Shown: piece by piece, positions 33,315-44,800 of the stretch
Layout of the letters: each line of letters opens with the position of its first letter
How positions within the stretch are numbered: position 1 is the first letter of the stretch
Assembly: GCA_036365455.1 (NCBI GenBank)
Contig: JAWQUS010000030.1
Span: forward strand, 7,316,001-7,380,000
Source: Macrosoma leucophasiata
Lineage: Eukaryota; Arthropoda; Insecta; Lepidoptera; Hedylidae
Length of the DNA stretch: 64,000 nucleotides
Direction: 5' to 3'
The notes under the pieces: generated by a model
The model's input: the letters and a program-made list of their open reading frames with translations, nothing else
Told to the model about the DNA's origin: nothing
Database searches by the model: none
Translations under genes and position numbers: made by a program

Positions 33315-35354
33315 ATGGCTGTCGTGATAGAAACTACACTCGGTGATATCACTGTGGATCTGTATTTAGATCAAAGACCTGTTACGTGTTTGAATTTCTT
33401 GAAGTTGTGCAAGATGAAATATTATAACTATAGCCTGTTTCATACCATCCGTAGTGGATTTATAGCTCAAACCGGTGATCCTTCTGGAGAAGGGTCCGGT
33501 GGTCAGTCTGTATGGGGCTTATTGGAAGGCCCCGACAAGAGATTTTTCTCTGGAGAGAAGATGCCTAAAATACGACATACAGACGCCGGCTTGCTCTCAA
33601 TGGTGTGCACCGACGATATGATGGTGGGTTCACAGTTCTTCTTCACCCTCGCTCCAGACTTGGACTCATTGGACGGCGTCCACTGTGTTATAGGTGAAGT
33701 AACAGAAGGACATGAAATACTAACTAAACTTAATGAAGTAATTTGTGATGAAACACATCGACCGTATCAAGATGTGAGAATAACACACACGGTTGTCCTT
33801 GAGGACCCCTTTAATGACCCGCCTGGCCTCCGAGCCCCATCGCGTTCCCCTTCGCCTAACCCTGAACGCTTAAAAGGAGGCAGGATTGCACCCGATGAAG
33901 AGATTGATGAAAGGCAAGGGAAGAGCAATGCCGAAATACAAGAGATGATTGAGGAAAAAGAAGCAAAAGCCCGTGCAACAATCTTAGAAATTGTGGGTGA
34001 CTTACCCGATGCTGATATTGCTCCCCCTGAAAATGTATTGTTTGTCTGTAAACTGAATCCCGTTACTAGTGATGAAGATTTAGAAATTATATTTAGTCGT
34101 TTTGGTAAAATTGTCAGTTGTGAAGTAATAAGAGATAAAAAAACAGGAGACTCCTTGCAGTATGCATTTATTGAATTTGACAATAAAGAATCATGTGAAG
34201 AGGCATATTTCAAAATGGATAATGTATTGATTGATGACAGACGTATACATGTGGACTTCTCACAATCAGTGTCAAAGATGAGGTGGTTAGGGAAAGGTCG
34301 TGGAGTAAAATATTTTAATGACAATGATGTCAAAAATAATCATGTAAATAGAAGATCACATAGCAGAGATAGACAAAAGGATAATTCAAGAAATAGGACT
34401 AATCATTATAACAAAGATTTTGCTGACAACAGAAAAAGTGATAGAGATTCTTACATTGATAAGAGAGATCAAAGAGTACAACGAGACAGAAGAGAAAGGA
34501 GTAGAAGTATATCGAGGTCAAAATTAGAGAAAGAAAAATATAGTAGAGAATGGGGATACAGGGAAGAGAGAAAAAGAAATGTCTCTGAATCAGAAAGTAA
34601 ATCACATATAAGTAACAAGACTGACAAAAATAATCATTCCAGACAGAAATTGGATACATATGAAAAAACGAAATATCTAATCAAAAATGATAAAGATTTG
34701 AAAGATAAGAAGGATAAACATGAAAAAACAAATTCTCTAATCAAAAATGATAAAAATTTGAAAGAAAAAAAGGATAGACATGAAAAAAACTATGATAGAA
34801 AAAGAGAAATTAAAGAAAGCGAAAATAATAACAGTCATCGAAGTAGAAAAAGTGACAGAAACAATGAAGGGACACAAAAAATTAAACAAAAAGAAGACAA
34901 AAATGTCAGAACTGAGAAAAACAGCACAAAAACCAAAAATGATGAACAATTAAAAAGAGTGAAAACTCCATCACCTATTAGAAAAAAGAGCAAGGATCGG
35001 AGGAAAAACAGCAAAATAAAAGAAGAAAAGGAATTAAAAAAGAAAAAAGCTATAAGCGATAAGAAAAAAGGTCCAAGAAAACGGAAACAGTCCACATCTT
35101 CATCAGATAGTTCAAGTTCATCCAGTAGTGATTCCAGTTCATCGAGTGGTACAAATCATGAGAAAAAAAGGTCAAAAAGGAGGAAAAGAAAACATTCTAC
35201 ATCTAGTAGCAGCACCAGTAGTGATTCTAGTTCAACTACATCATCTAGTAGTTCCGACTCCTCCACGGATTCATCCAGTTCTAGTTCAGAGAGTGAACCT
35301 AGAAGAAAACGTAAAAAGACTGGCATGAAAAAATTTGTTAATAAAAAGAAATGA
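33315..35354 (+). CDS. PPIL4: PPIL4-type cyclophilin with RRM, 679 aa
   Basis: The protein has a cyclophilin domain at about residues 1-165, an RNA-recognition motif at about 239-318 (RNP2-like LFVCKL, RNP1-like YAFIEF), and a long Lys/Arg/Ser-rich tail from about 330 with serine runs near 595-660. This order is that of PPIL4, a nuclear protein linked to spliceosomes. Compared with cyclophilin A from memory, the catalytic Arg55 position is Thr44 and the Trp121 position is Ser118, while His123 is kept. Such changes are usual in PPIL4 and suggest weak isomerase activity. The ATG at 33315 opens the conserved MAVVIETTLGDI start. The reading frame is uninterrupted, so the coding region has no intron. 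It has no neighbours within 5 kb; a polyadenylation signal is at 35492. Identity is secure. Confidence 0.95.
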   Translation: MAVVIETTLGDITVDLYLDQRPVTCLNFLKLCKMKYYNYSLFHTIRSGFIAQTGDPSGEGSGGQSVWGLLEGPDKRFFSGEKMPKIRHTDAGLLSMVCTDDMMVGSQFFFTLAPDLDSLDGVHCVIGEVTEGHEILTKLNEVICDETHRPYQDVRITHTVVLEDPFNDPPGLRAPSRSPSPNPERLKGGRIAPDEEIDERQGKSNAEIQEMIEEKEAKARATILEIVGDLPDADIAPPENVLFVCKLNPVTSDEDLEIIFSRFGKIVSCEVIRDKKTGDSLQYAFIEFDNKESCEEAYFKMDNVLIDDRRIHVDFSQSVSKMRWLGKGRGVKYFNDNDVKNNHVNRRSHSRDRQKDNSRNRTNHYNKDFADNRKSDRDSYIDKRDQRVQRDRRERSRSISRSKLEKEKYSREWGYREERKRNVSESESKSHISNKTDKNNHSRQKLDTYEKTKYLIKNDKDLKDKKDKHEKTNSLIKNDKNLKEKKDRHEKNYDRKREIKESENNNSHRSRKSDRNNEGTQKIKQKEDKNVRTEKNSTKTKNDEQLKRVKTPSPIRKKSKDRRKNSKIKEEKELKKKKAISDKKKGPRKRKQSTSSSDSSSSSSSDSSSSSGTNHEKKRSKRRKRKHSTSSSSTSSDSSSTTSSSSSDSSTDSSSSSSESEPRRKRKKTGMKKFVNKKK

Positions 35355-35491
35355 TTTTTATTGAGAGAGAAAATAGTATTATATAAGTTGTGAATATTCT
35401 TTTGCATGTTTGACTAAGTGTGTCTTAATTTATATTATTTTCATCATATTTGCTAAAATATGTCTCACTTCATTAAAGAATTGTTAATAAT

Positions 35492-35497
35492 AATAAA
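35492..35497 (+). terminator. AATAAA polyadenylation signal of PPIL4
   Basis: AATAAA 138 bp after the PPIL4 stop codon, the first such hexamer after it. Use in vivo is inferred. Confidence 0.5.
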
Positions 35498-35720
35498 TAA
35501 TTACTAAGCAACTATATTAATATGGCAAATGTTTCTTTATGACATTGATGAATGATTCTGTATGTTTTAGTAGATACTTTGTTACAATGTTTTTATCCCA
35601 AATTTTGCATTGAAAACTGTGTCTAAAATATGTGTTTAGATTTACAAAATGAGAACATACTGTTGTAAGCTTCAAAATTACCTCAATGCTTTATGGTCAC
35701 AAACAGATCTTTACTCTGTA

Positions 35721-36003
35721 TTTTTTTTTTATGGAGGTTGCAAACTAGCATGCAGTTTACATTGATGTTAAGTGATGACTGCAGCCTGTAGACACCCACA
35801 CAAAGATCACAGTTCAAAATGCAAATGCATTGCCAGCCCTGAGACCATAGTTGTTATGTCTCTGTGATAGTTATTACAGGGCCATACATTACAATCTGAC
35901 CTGACCGTGATAGTGCTGAACACTACCATTTAGCAGCAGATAGATTAGGTAATGCGGTGGTTCCTACTCACTCGAGCTCCTACACTGGACCTCTACCACC
36001 AGT
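35721..36003 (-). repeat. SINE-like repeat (ACTGGTGG family)
   Basis: Minus-strand copy, moderately diverged (for example CTCGAGCTCCTACACTGGAC for the folded end). It begins about 220 bp past the PPIL4 polyadenylation signal. Confidence 0.8.
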
Positions 36004-36738
36004 AAAATTAGTTATTATAATTATTTAGTTACATTTTGACTTACAGCTGTTGTTGTCTGAAGTGGTCCAACCTCAGTAGAACCATTGTCCAGTCCGCCAT
36101 GAATCTAGTGAGATTTTTTCTCAATAGATCTGTTTTCTATATTCAGAGTTTTTATTGTAATACATATTCTTTTAAGATTTCGATCTAATAATGATGCTTA
36201 AGTTGATGGAATATGAAAAAAAAAATTTTTTAAACAAATTAACAGGTCTGTCTTAAAACCAATCACAAATTGTATTAACAAATGAAATGATGATTGCCAC
36301 CAAAAACATTACTTTGAAGCGAGAGCCAAGTTCAATACTTAATAATGCATTGTTCTTGACTTTACTGCCACTTTTATATGAGTGTCAAGTTCTGTTATCT
36401 GTTCTGTGTACAATACACAATCTTATTATTAAACCCAAATGTATTTCACATTGTTTTAAAAATATGGCAATTTAAAAAAATCATCAGTTTTTGTATAATA
36501 GAAAACAGATCTATTGAGAAAAAAAAACTCCTTAGATCCATATCAGATCGACAGAGATTGGTAGTCCAAAGATTTGAATATTTTTTCCAAGTCAATCATA
36601 ATACCCATGAGATAAAATGTTACAGTTATTATCATACCTACTTACCTATTGCCATTGTGAAATAGAACCATTCAGATTGTTTGGAAAAGGTTAAATTTAT
36701 TTGCACAGAATAGTTCTAAACTCACTTTTTAATTTTAA
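36004..36738. other. Intergenic DNA, nothing recognised
   Basis: Two overlapping open frames around 36290-36665 are AT-driven and resemble no family. Confidence 0.4.
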
Positions 36739-37113
36739 GGGGGCGTCCATAGGTTTCGTGGAGCGTTTTTTAAACTTCAAAATAATTTAAATCCATCCCT
36801 CCCTTGGTGCGATTTGGCTTAACTTTGGCGATTTTTGTTGAAAATATGTAGTGTAGTAGTGTAAATGTGTTGAATTAAATGTGTTTATACCTATAATACC
36901 TACTAGCATTTAATAGTGATTAGAAAATGGTCCAGATCTGAGTATGTTTTTAGGTGATTGCATATATTTTACTTCATTTAATATAGTTTTTTCTGTTTCT
37001 TCTTTCTGCGGAAAAATCACATCATATCCCCCTTCATTCTAAAGTGAGATTAGATGAGATTCGACTCGACCTCCCATCCCCCTAAACATCTCCCGTTATT
37101 AATAGACGCCCCC
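36739..37113. mobile_element. Miniature inverted-repeat element, GGGGGCGTC ends
   Basis: The left end GGGGGCGTCCATAG and the right end, whose complement is GGGGGCGTCTATTA, form inverted repeats. TTAA precedes the left end at 36735. The element is 375 bp and non-coding. I cannot assign a superfamily because no clear target duplication is seen. Confidence 0.6.
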
Positions 37114-39327
37114 TAACTGATGAAGACTTAAAAATATATTATTATATTAATATCATCCATGTTATAATATAAATAAATGTTTTGTGTCATAATTGCAGTA
37201 TTTACATACCTATACCACAACAGAATGTATTGTATCTATATAAAACATAATCCCTTTTATTCATAAACGTACATTAGATACGTTTTAGCTATAGAATGCT
37301 TTGTCTTTGTCAGTTGCATTGTCAAATGTGCAAGATAGAAAAGGACAAAGGAGAGATTAGCAACACTAGCTAAAATACGTTTATAAATAAGGGGGTAAGA
37401 AATTTTAATAATGAAATTGTACAATTTGTAAATAATATTTTTCATCATCACGCTCAAGCTATTTTTACATATATGCCATAGTACTTATTTATAATATAAG
37501 AGAACTGTTTTTTATTGCGTATTTATCGTATTATATAAATATTACTTGCTTTATTTATGGGCAGATTTGTCAAGTCTCTGATCAAAGGAGATGTTGCAAA
37601 AATGTATGGACCTCCGGCCATGTATTGTACACAATATCATTAACAGGCAAAATTAATATAAAAACGTATTTTACTGCATATTTTTACTTAATTAGCTTTG
37701 TTTGCAGTTACAAAATATTATTTGCAGTTAGAGTTGCAACTCAAACCAACATGGCGAATATGGCGGGCGATATCATTTTGACATTTTCTTTTTTTAAATG
37801 TTTTTTGATTATATAGTACTTGGAGAAAAAAGTCTTATTTTCTAAATACTATCGAAATCGATTTCATGTGTTAATACTAAGAACTTAAACTAATCGATTT
37901 CCAATTTAAAGAAGCGTCGGCTGTATCGCCGCCATGTTAAATCATAAAATCGTTTGAATTAAATGTGGTGGTAACTCTAAAATATATTCTTGAATAAATT
38001 AATTGTATTTATTTCGGATTCTTCTTTAATTTACCCATTTTTTGAGGACGTGTACGAACTAGGGCCGATCTCGCAACATCTCCTTTATTCAAGTAATGCA
38101 CTTTTCATGGAAGATCATCAAAGATGTGCTACGAAATTGCTTGTAAGTACATACGATACAAGATATGTTTGGGATAATCCACTGTAGGGAAGTTTTTGTA
38201 TTTATTCAGGCGGGTCAAAGGCGAATTATGTGTCTCGGTTGACATAATTTCGATAGCCACGTTGCAGTACATTGCTGTTTTGATTATGATCATTTAAGGT
38301 TAAGCAAACGGCAATATACTGTAGTGTAGAGTGACTATGCTAAATTGATGACCAATAAGTTACAGAATAAGCCTAAGATATGGCGAATACCTTGCACTCC
38401 GATGAGTATCTACCTATCTCTACCAAATGTAAGCTCCGTAAGACAGCCCGCTCCCACCAGTTTGTGTCACATCGACGTTGATAAGAATAGGTATCTATTC
38501 AGTATCATTGTCCGTATGCTTGTTTACCTCTTCCATGACGTAAATAAAAAAAGTGGTACCTACGCCTTCAAGCGTAGGTATCCTCCTCAGTAAATTGTTC
38601 AATCACTAGGGACAAAAATTACCGTCGCATAGAAATGTGAGTAATAGAAATTAAATACTTGTACTAGAAATATCACAATCAAATCTAACAACGTACTTAT
38701 AGGTATAAACTTCATCTGCGCACACGAACTTGCGTTTGTATTTTTGTATACTCATGATTAATATTAATATTGACGAGTAGACGTGTTCATTAATTAAATA
38801 TACCTATAGGTATATTCTATGAATATAACAGGTATGTGCGTAGATCTAAATGGACATCATAGACTACCTATCACTTATATACGAGTACATAGACGTGACC
38901 ATTTGATGTGGTAGGTAGCCTTGCTGCTTTCTACGCCTATATTTAAATTTTAATGTGATTGTATGATTGAACTTGACCGATTGATCTTACGAATTACCTG
39001 TGACTAAAGGCCATTGCTACAAACTCTGATTATAATTAAAAACTACAAAGTGTAATCTCTTGTATAGTTAATCAGAGACATTATGTGAAACAGACCCTGA
39101 ACATTATTCATTAAGTACTTTAGTTAACATAAAGCGTGTTTAGCAAAGGAATCTAATTAAATTATAATTCTATACTTACATACATTTTTTTTCTTTTCCT
39201 CCTTGTATAAATAGATTTTACATTATAAAAGTTATTGTTTTTTATATTATTTTTTTTCACAATATGCGACGAAGTGAAATAAATGCGAGTGAAATATTTT
39301 AATTTTGAATTAAAATGTTTTAATTTT
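37114..39327. other. Intergenic DNA, mostly unrecognised
   Basis: No gene is supported. Two short phrases about 490 bp apart are roughly inverted: AAAGGAGATGTTGC near 37585 and GCAACATCTCCTTT near 38071, so an old inverted-repeat element of about 500 bp may lie here. About 38380-38560 may hold a very old ACTGGTGG-family fragment (TATGCTTGTTTACCTCTTCC). Confidence 0.4.
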
Positions 39328-39609
39328 TACTGGTGGTAGAATGCCAGTGTAGGAGCTCGAGGGCGTAGGCACCACCGCATTACCTAATCAATCTGGCGCT
39401 AAATGGTAGTGTCCACTATCGTGTTCCGGTTAGATGGTAATGTACGGCTCCGTAATAACTTAACACAGAGATATATCAATTAAGGACTCAGGGGTGGCAA
39501 CGCATCTGCATTTTTAACTCTGGCCTATAGACACTTACAGGTGTCTATAGGCTGCAGTCATCACTTAACATCAATGTGAACTGCATGCTTGTTTGCCACC
39601 TTCATTTCC
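39328..39609 (+). repeat. SINE-like repeat (ACTGGTGG family)
   Basis: Plus-strand copy from TACTGGTGGTAGAATGCCAG to TGTTTGCCACCTTCATTTCC. It carries a short internal duplication of GTGTCTATAG/GCCTATAGACAC. Confidence 0.8.
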
Positions 39610-39637
39610 TACCTACATTAAAATAAGTATAGATAGA

Positions 39638-39896
39638 CTAGCTGACCCGGCAAACTTCATATTGCCTCAGAATGAAATAGGTAATGTGTCAAAGGTTTGA
39701 TAGATCCGGACTATTTGTATGGGAAAATATAATTGTGGTTTTTACTGTTTACCTTCATTTTTTTCATATTTTCTTACATTTTAAACCTTCCCTGGACTTC
39801 CAAAAATAATTCAAAACCATAATTAGCCAAATCGATCCAGCCGTTTTCGAGTTTTAGCGCGACTAACGAACAGCAATTGATTTTTATATATATAGA
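39638..39896 (-). mobile_element. Helitron-like element, family II, second copy
   Basis: Opposite-strand relative of 3278-3545. On the minus strand it starts TCTATATATATAAAAATCAA and ends TTTGCCGGGTCAGCTAG before T. It is non-coding. Confidence 0.6.
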
Positions 39897-40964
39897 TTAT
39901 GTTTATACGTAGTTACTTATTATTTTGATTTCAAAATGATATGCATCAATTATTATGTTTTAAATTAGTGAATATGATTAATCCAACATAGGTAGTTATT
40001 ATATAAAATACCGATTAGAGACGCTGCGTATAACAAAACAAAATAACAAAAGGAAATCATAAAACATGTCGAAGTTGCAAATGGCCGATACCTACTATCT
40101 GATTACAGGACGTAGTTGATTCGAGTACATTCTATCACTTGACTCAGTTAGCTTTTGTGTAGTGATTGAACAACAAGACGACACTCGTTAACTTTGCTAT
40201 TGTACCGTCTCGGGCAGACTAACGTTTTATGCGTATAAAATGTTTGTTGCAAAACTTCGAATGAATTATGCCAATTTTAAAAGGACACGCATTTTAATGC
40301 TGACCTTTCTTTACAGCGGTCGATTTAACGAAACCAATGTCACCCAGATAAAGTTTTCAACATGGATACTTTTAAGAACAACTTCCATCTACCTATAAGT
40401 TTTGTCGGTGTTCAAGAAATGTCACTCTAATATTCTCCGCTTTAACTGCGAAGTGAAAATTATGGAAAAATGTTTAATGTAACGTAATTAATAAGTGACG
40501 ATGCCGCTGCCGTCTCGACTCATCTTCCAAGCAATAAGACATGTTTTATTGTATGAAGACTCTTTTAAATCAGCACTCTCAGACGTCATAACACAGGGAT
40601 GTACTTGCCGAACTGAAATCAGTGAAAAATATTTTTTTGTTTGTCGCTATTTTTCTCGGATAACACTTGCATACACTTCATCTTAGCGGTTATTATAATT
40701 TCGTATTTATTGTTTAGTACTGTTTCGGATTGTTTGTGTTTTTTCCAATGGCGATTTAAAATTAAAAACAACGACTGTTCTCTTTTTGTTTGTTTTGTGT
40801 CCAGTTACTAAAAAATATCAAAACAGACTCCACTCGTGGAATGAAATATAAGTACCTACTCTACTAATTTTACCTAATTCAATACTTTAATTAGATAGTA
40901 GAAGAAGAACAAGAATTAGAATGAAATAATTATAAATAAATATATTTTAAGAAGTATCTTGTAA
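39897..40964. other. Intergenic DNA, nothing recognised
   Basis: No coding frame with family resemblance and no recognised repeat. Confidence 0.4.
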
Positions 40965-41450
40965 AAAATTGAACATATTAATTGTTTTATATTATTTCGC
41001 ATTAACACATGCTTGTGAAATATATTTTATTTTTTAAAGAAAAATGGAATGAAAAATTTGACTTCAGGCGAGGCTCGAACTCGCGACCTACTGGGAATCT
41101 AGATTCCCAGTAGGTCGCGAGTATAATAAAATATATTTCACAAGCATGTGTTAATGCGAAATAATATAAAACAATTATTAAGGGTAAAAGCGACTTCTTT
41201 ACGATATTCAATAAACTGAAAAGTCTATTATATCGGTTGCCTAACTAGCATAGTTGGTAATAGATGGCGCTACTGCTACCATAAAGCAATGCAATAGATG
41301 TGAAGGAAAAATTCGACAAATCGGGCAGGGCTTCAGTAGCTCAATTGGAAGAGCGGCTGGACTAGATTCCCAGTAGGTCGCGAGTTCGAGCCTCGCCTGA
41401 AGTTGATTTTTCTTTCCATTTTTCTTAAAAAAATAAAATTGAACATATTA
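40965..41450 (+). mobile_element. Foldback tRNA-SINE complex with 16-bp target duplication
   Basis: AAAATTGAACATATTA occurs at 40965-40980 and again at 41435-41450, bounding the complex. At 41079-41122 a 44-bp perfect palindrome without spacer joins two opposed copies of the SINE anticodon-to-T-arm region. Flanking it, 40980-41031 and 41126-41176 are near-perfect inverted copies of the SINE tail. At about 41333-41405 a tRNA-like head reads in the plus sense: D arm GCTCAATTGGAAGAGC and T arm GCGAGTTCGAGCCTCGC are both paired. The whole looks like one retrotransposition product with internal inversion. Confidence 0.75.
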
Positions 41451-41866
41451 TTATTACATTTTTAAATTGGTAGTAGACTGAACAAGAGCACATTTTTGTG
41501 TTTATTGTAGAATAATAAGTTATGAGACAAAGCCATGACAATGTTCATGTGACAATTATTATTGTGATACCATGGTGGAAAATACATTACGATTATGTAG
41601 AACCATAAATATATAGTACATCTTGAAAATATAGGTTTATTAAACTCCAGGTAGCCAGTCCGCCCCTGTGGCCCCAGTCCACTGCGCATGTTGCGAATGT
41701 ATCGACAGGAGCCGTGAGTTTTCTCTCCAGTGGACCCCGACAGACGGCACTCGGTCCCTGAGTGCGCCCACCTCACAGTCGCATCCGGACTTACAGCCGT
41801 GCCCGATTAAATAATAATCCATAAATAATAAAAAGTTATTTAGCTGTTTGTCACTGATTCGCGATC
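41451..41866. other. 5' flank of the prohormone gene
   Basis: A GC-richer stretch at 41645-41810 precedes the first coding exon and may hold 5' untranslated sequence. An initiator-like TCACTGA at 41852 follows an ATAAATAATAAAAAG stretch by about 30 bp, a weak core-promoter candidate. Nothing here is decisive. Confidence 0.3.
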
Positions 41867-44800
41867 ATGTTACTAATACCTTTAACCGCGTTTCTCGCGG
41901 TTACCCTTGTGTGCGATGCGGTGCCAACGCCTTCTAACAACAAAGGTAATGTTACGTAAATTGCAATTAGAAATGATGAAAAATCTTAATTTTAAATTGT
42001 TCTGTGCTCATCAATATCACTTAGGCATGAGATGATCCAGTTTTGGTGTTGTTGATAGCGTATCGATTAGCCGGCAAGGGCCGGGCTCTGCTCTATATTT
42101 AGCAACAGGTGGTACGGCTGCGCCAACATCATCCACTGCGTAGTTTTACCTATTACCGATTTTCAACTATGACCTTTTGCGAAGTTCTCCGACAATATAT
42201 TTGAACTATTTTTAGACTGTCTGCCTTCTACTTTAGTCTAGTCTTGATATATCAGACATTAAAACTTCAGGTGAAATAGGTTGGTACCTATGAAGGGTCT
42301 TTGGATCATAGATAGGTTAACCTATCAATACTATCAATGCATTTGAGTTTAATAAAATCAATTTTATGGACAATCATTGGTAATCATTATAAATGCATTA
42401 ATGAAAAAAATATCATACTTATATCTTCAGTTTAGATTTAAAAGATTTAATTGAAATTATTCACTACTGCATTAGGTACATGGTGTGTTCAAAATAATGA
42501 CGTTAAACGATTTTGGTACAGAGTTATTTCTGTTTTACTGAGTGAGAGGCAGATCAGTTGTAGCATTCGATTCAGCTAGACAAATAATCAGGCGACCATG
42601 AAATGTCTTCTCATAATTGATAGATACCAGATATTGCATCTGGACGTAGGTAGAACTTCCTAAAAATTGCATTTAAATACACTGTCATTAAAATCAAAAC
42701 ACCTTCGACTCTTGCCTAGGAAATCCATTTTGGAATTAATATAGCTCTTAGGGAGATCAGCAGGCTGAAGTAACAATGAGTTGACTACATCGTACGAAGG
42801 GCTGATAACTAATGAAGAAATGCCTTAATTTGGAAACTACGAGTATATTTAGACAACAGCAACACTGGACCCTTACATTGATGTTTTATTGCGATTTAAT
42901 TTAGGAGCTGTCAATTGTTTTTTTGTTAGTTATGAGAAAATGTGACAAAACACTAGGGAATCAGCTCAGATTTGACATATGAGGTGGTACCTACGGCCGC
43001 AAATAGCCGATAAACCAGCGGTCTCAAAGTAGATAGCGAACTTTAATCCCACAGTCTTATTAACGGCTTTCATTGAATTGTTTACTGGTAGAGTTCCAGT
43101 AAGGGGGGTGTTATGTACCTACGGTCTTGTAATCTCTTGCTAAGAAGCATAACAGCTCAAGCCTTAGCATTGGTAATGCGTCTACATTAACCCTAGGTTG
43201 CACCAAGATATTGGTTAAAGTTATTGTAACATTTCACACCCTTCTCTAACTTAAAGAAATAAGTATGTTAAAGTTAGAGAAGGGTTTTACTGGTGGTAGA
43301 GCTCCAGTGTTTACTGGTGGTAGAGCTCCAGTGACGGAGCTCGCGGGCGTAGGCACCACCGCATTACCTAATATACTTGCCGCTAAATGGTAGTGTTCAG
43401 CACTATCGTGTTCCGGTCAGGTGGTAATGTATGGCCCTGTAATTTCCGGCACAGAGGCATAACACCTTAAGCCTCAGGAGTGGTAACGCATCTGCATTTT
43501 GATCGTGGTCTTTGTGTGGATGTCTATAGGCTGCAGTCATCACTTAACATCAATGTGAACTGCATGCTTGTTTGCCACTGCGTTTACATAAAAAAAAATA
43601 AATAAAACAAATATCTTGGTGCAACCCAGGCTAAGTGAGACCTACTCTTACAAATGTACTTAGATATTGACTTGTTAGGTCGCAAATTTGCAATTACATG
43701 TGTCGCACATTGATGGTGTGCAGCACTTATATTGCTTGTTTATCGCTTTGATACTATAATGGATACGTGAATTAATGGATACTTGACGCCAAGTCTCTGA
43801 CGGAGTGGACAGAGTGCATGGAGTGTCAAACATTTAGTTTTTACAAACCGTGCTTCTTATACGTCCAGTTCAAACTTCTACGCCGTTTCCGAAGATTCCT
43901 GACCCTAACATTAGACAGTCACTACTCCTAGCTCAATATTCCTGAACGTCTTTCGGCTGAAATGATGATGATGATGTTGAGTTTCTGCTTAAACTAAAAA
44001 CAATAATTACGTTAGGACTATTTTCAAATGACGCCAGGTATACCAAAGAATACAGATTTACATAGAAAGATAAAGGACATTGTCTATACAACCTGTTCAA
44101 CTGAAAATAATTCTGAGATATGCAAAACATTTTGTAACAATAGTAATGTAGTAACTTACTCATACAAAAAGTATAAAATATTTAAAGAATGGTTCTAAGA
44201 AAAACCTAAATAAGGTTTGATGTTGCTTTTTAATACAATCCAATTTTTTTCGGGTAGGTGGAAAGTGTATGACGCTATTATCACACTGGCGTGAAGAATA
44301 TCTTGGTACCCCATAAGCGATTACCTAATTTAGAGTAATAACTTTGATTATATACACGTCAATCAAAGAGTAATAAACAACCTATTCATCGACGGATATT
44401 AGACAAGGTTAACTTCCGCATTTATTATAAAAAAAAACGATAACTATGTGCTTATTAATCCGTTGAGCCGATCGACGACACAACGCCGCTTTTGGGCCAA
44501 ATGCGGCCGATATTGGCCACAAAGATTGGTCTGTGGCCACAAACAATATTAAATCAATTGTCATATTTTTCTCGTGAGTTGACGCATTAATATTAAAATG
44601 TAATCTAAATGTACATGTTGGCAATAAATTAATTGAATTGAATTTTCTATTAAATTATGCAATTCCAGATGGCGCTGCAATAGGTGAACTACCGGAGAAT
44701 TGGGATCAAACTAAAGACGATACACAATCCCTCTTTCTTAATAAGAGTGATAAGAACGATTTAGAACCCTACCCCTTGGCTCTCAGTGAAGAAGGTACTC

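Noticed and set aside
33767..34333. 188-residue open frame antisense to PPIL4
   Set aside because: It mirrors the conserved PPIL4 coding frame and has no independent evidence.
41333..41405. Possible functional tRNA gene
   Set aside because: D and T arms pair, but the sequence is embedded in a SINE with target duplications, the anticodon arm pairs poorly, and diverged copies occur at 5939-6150.
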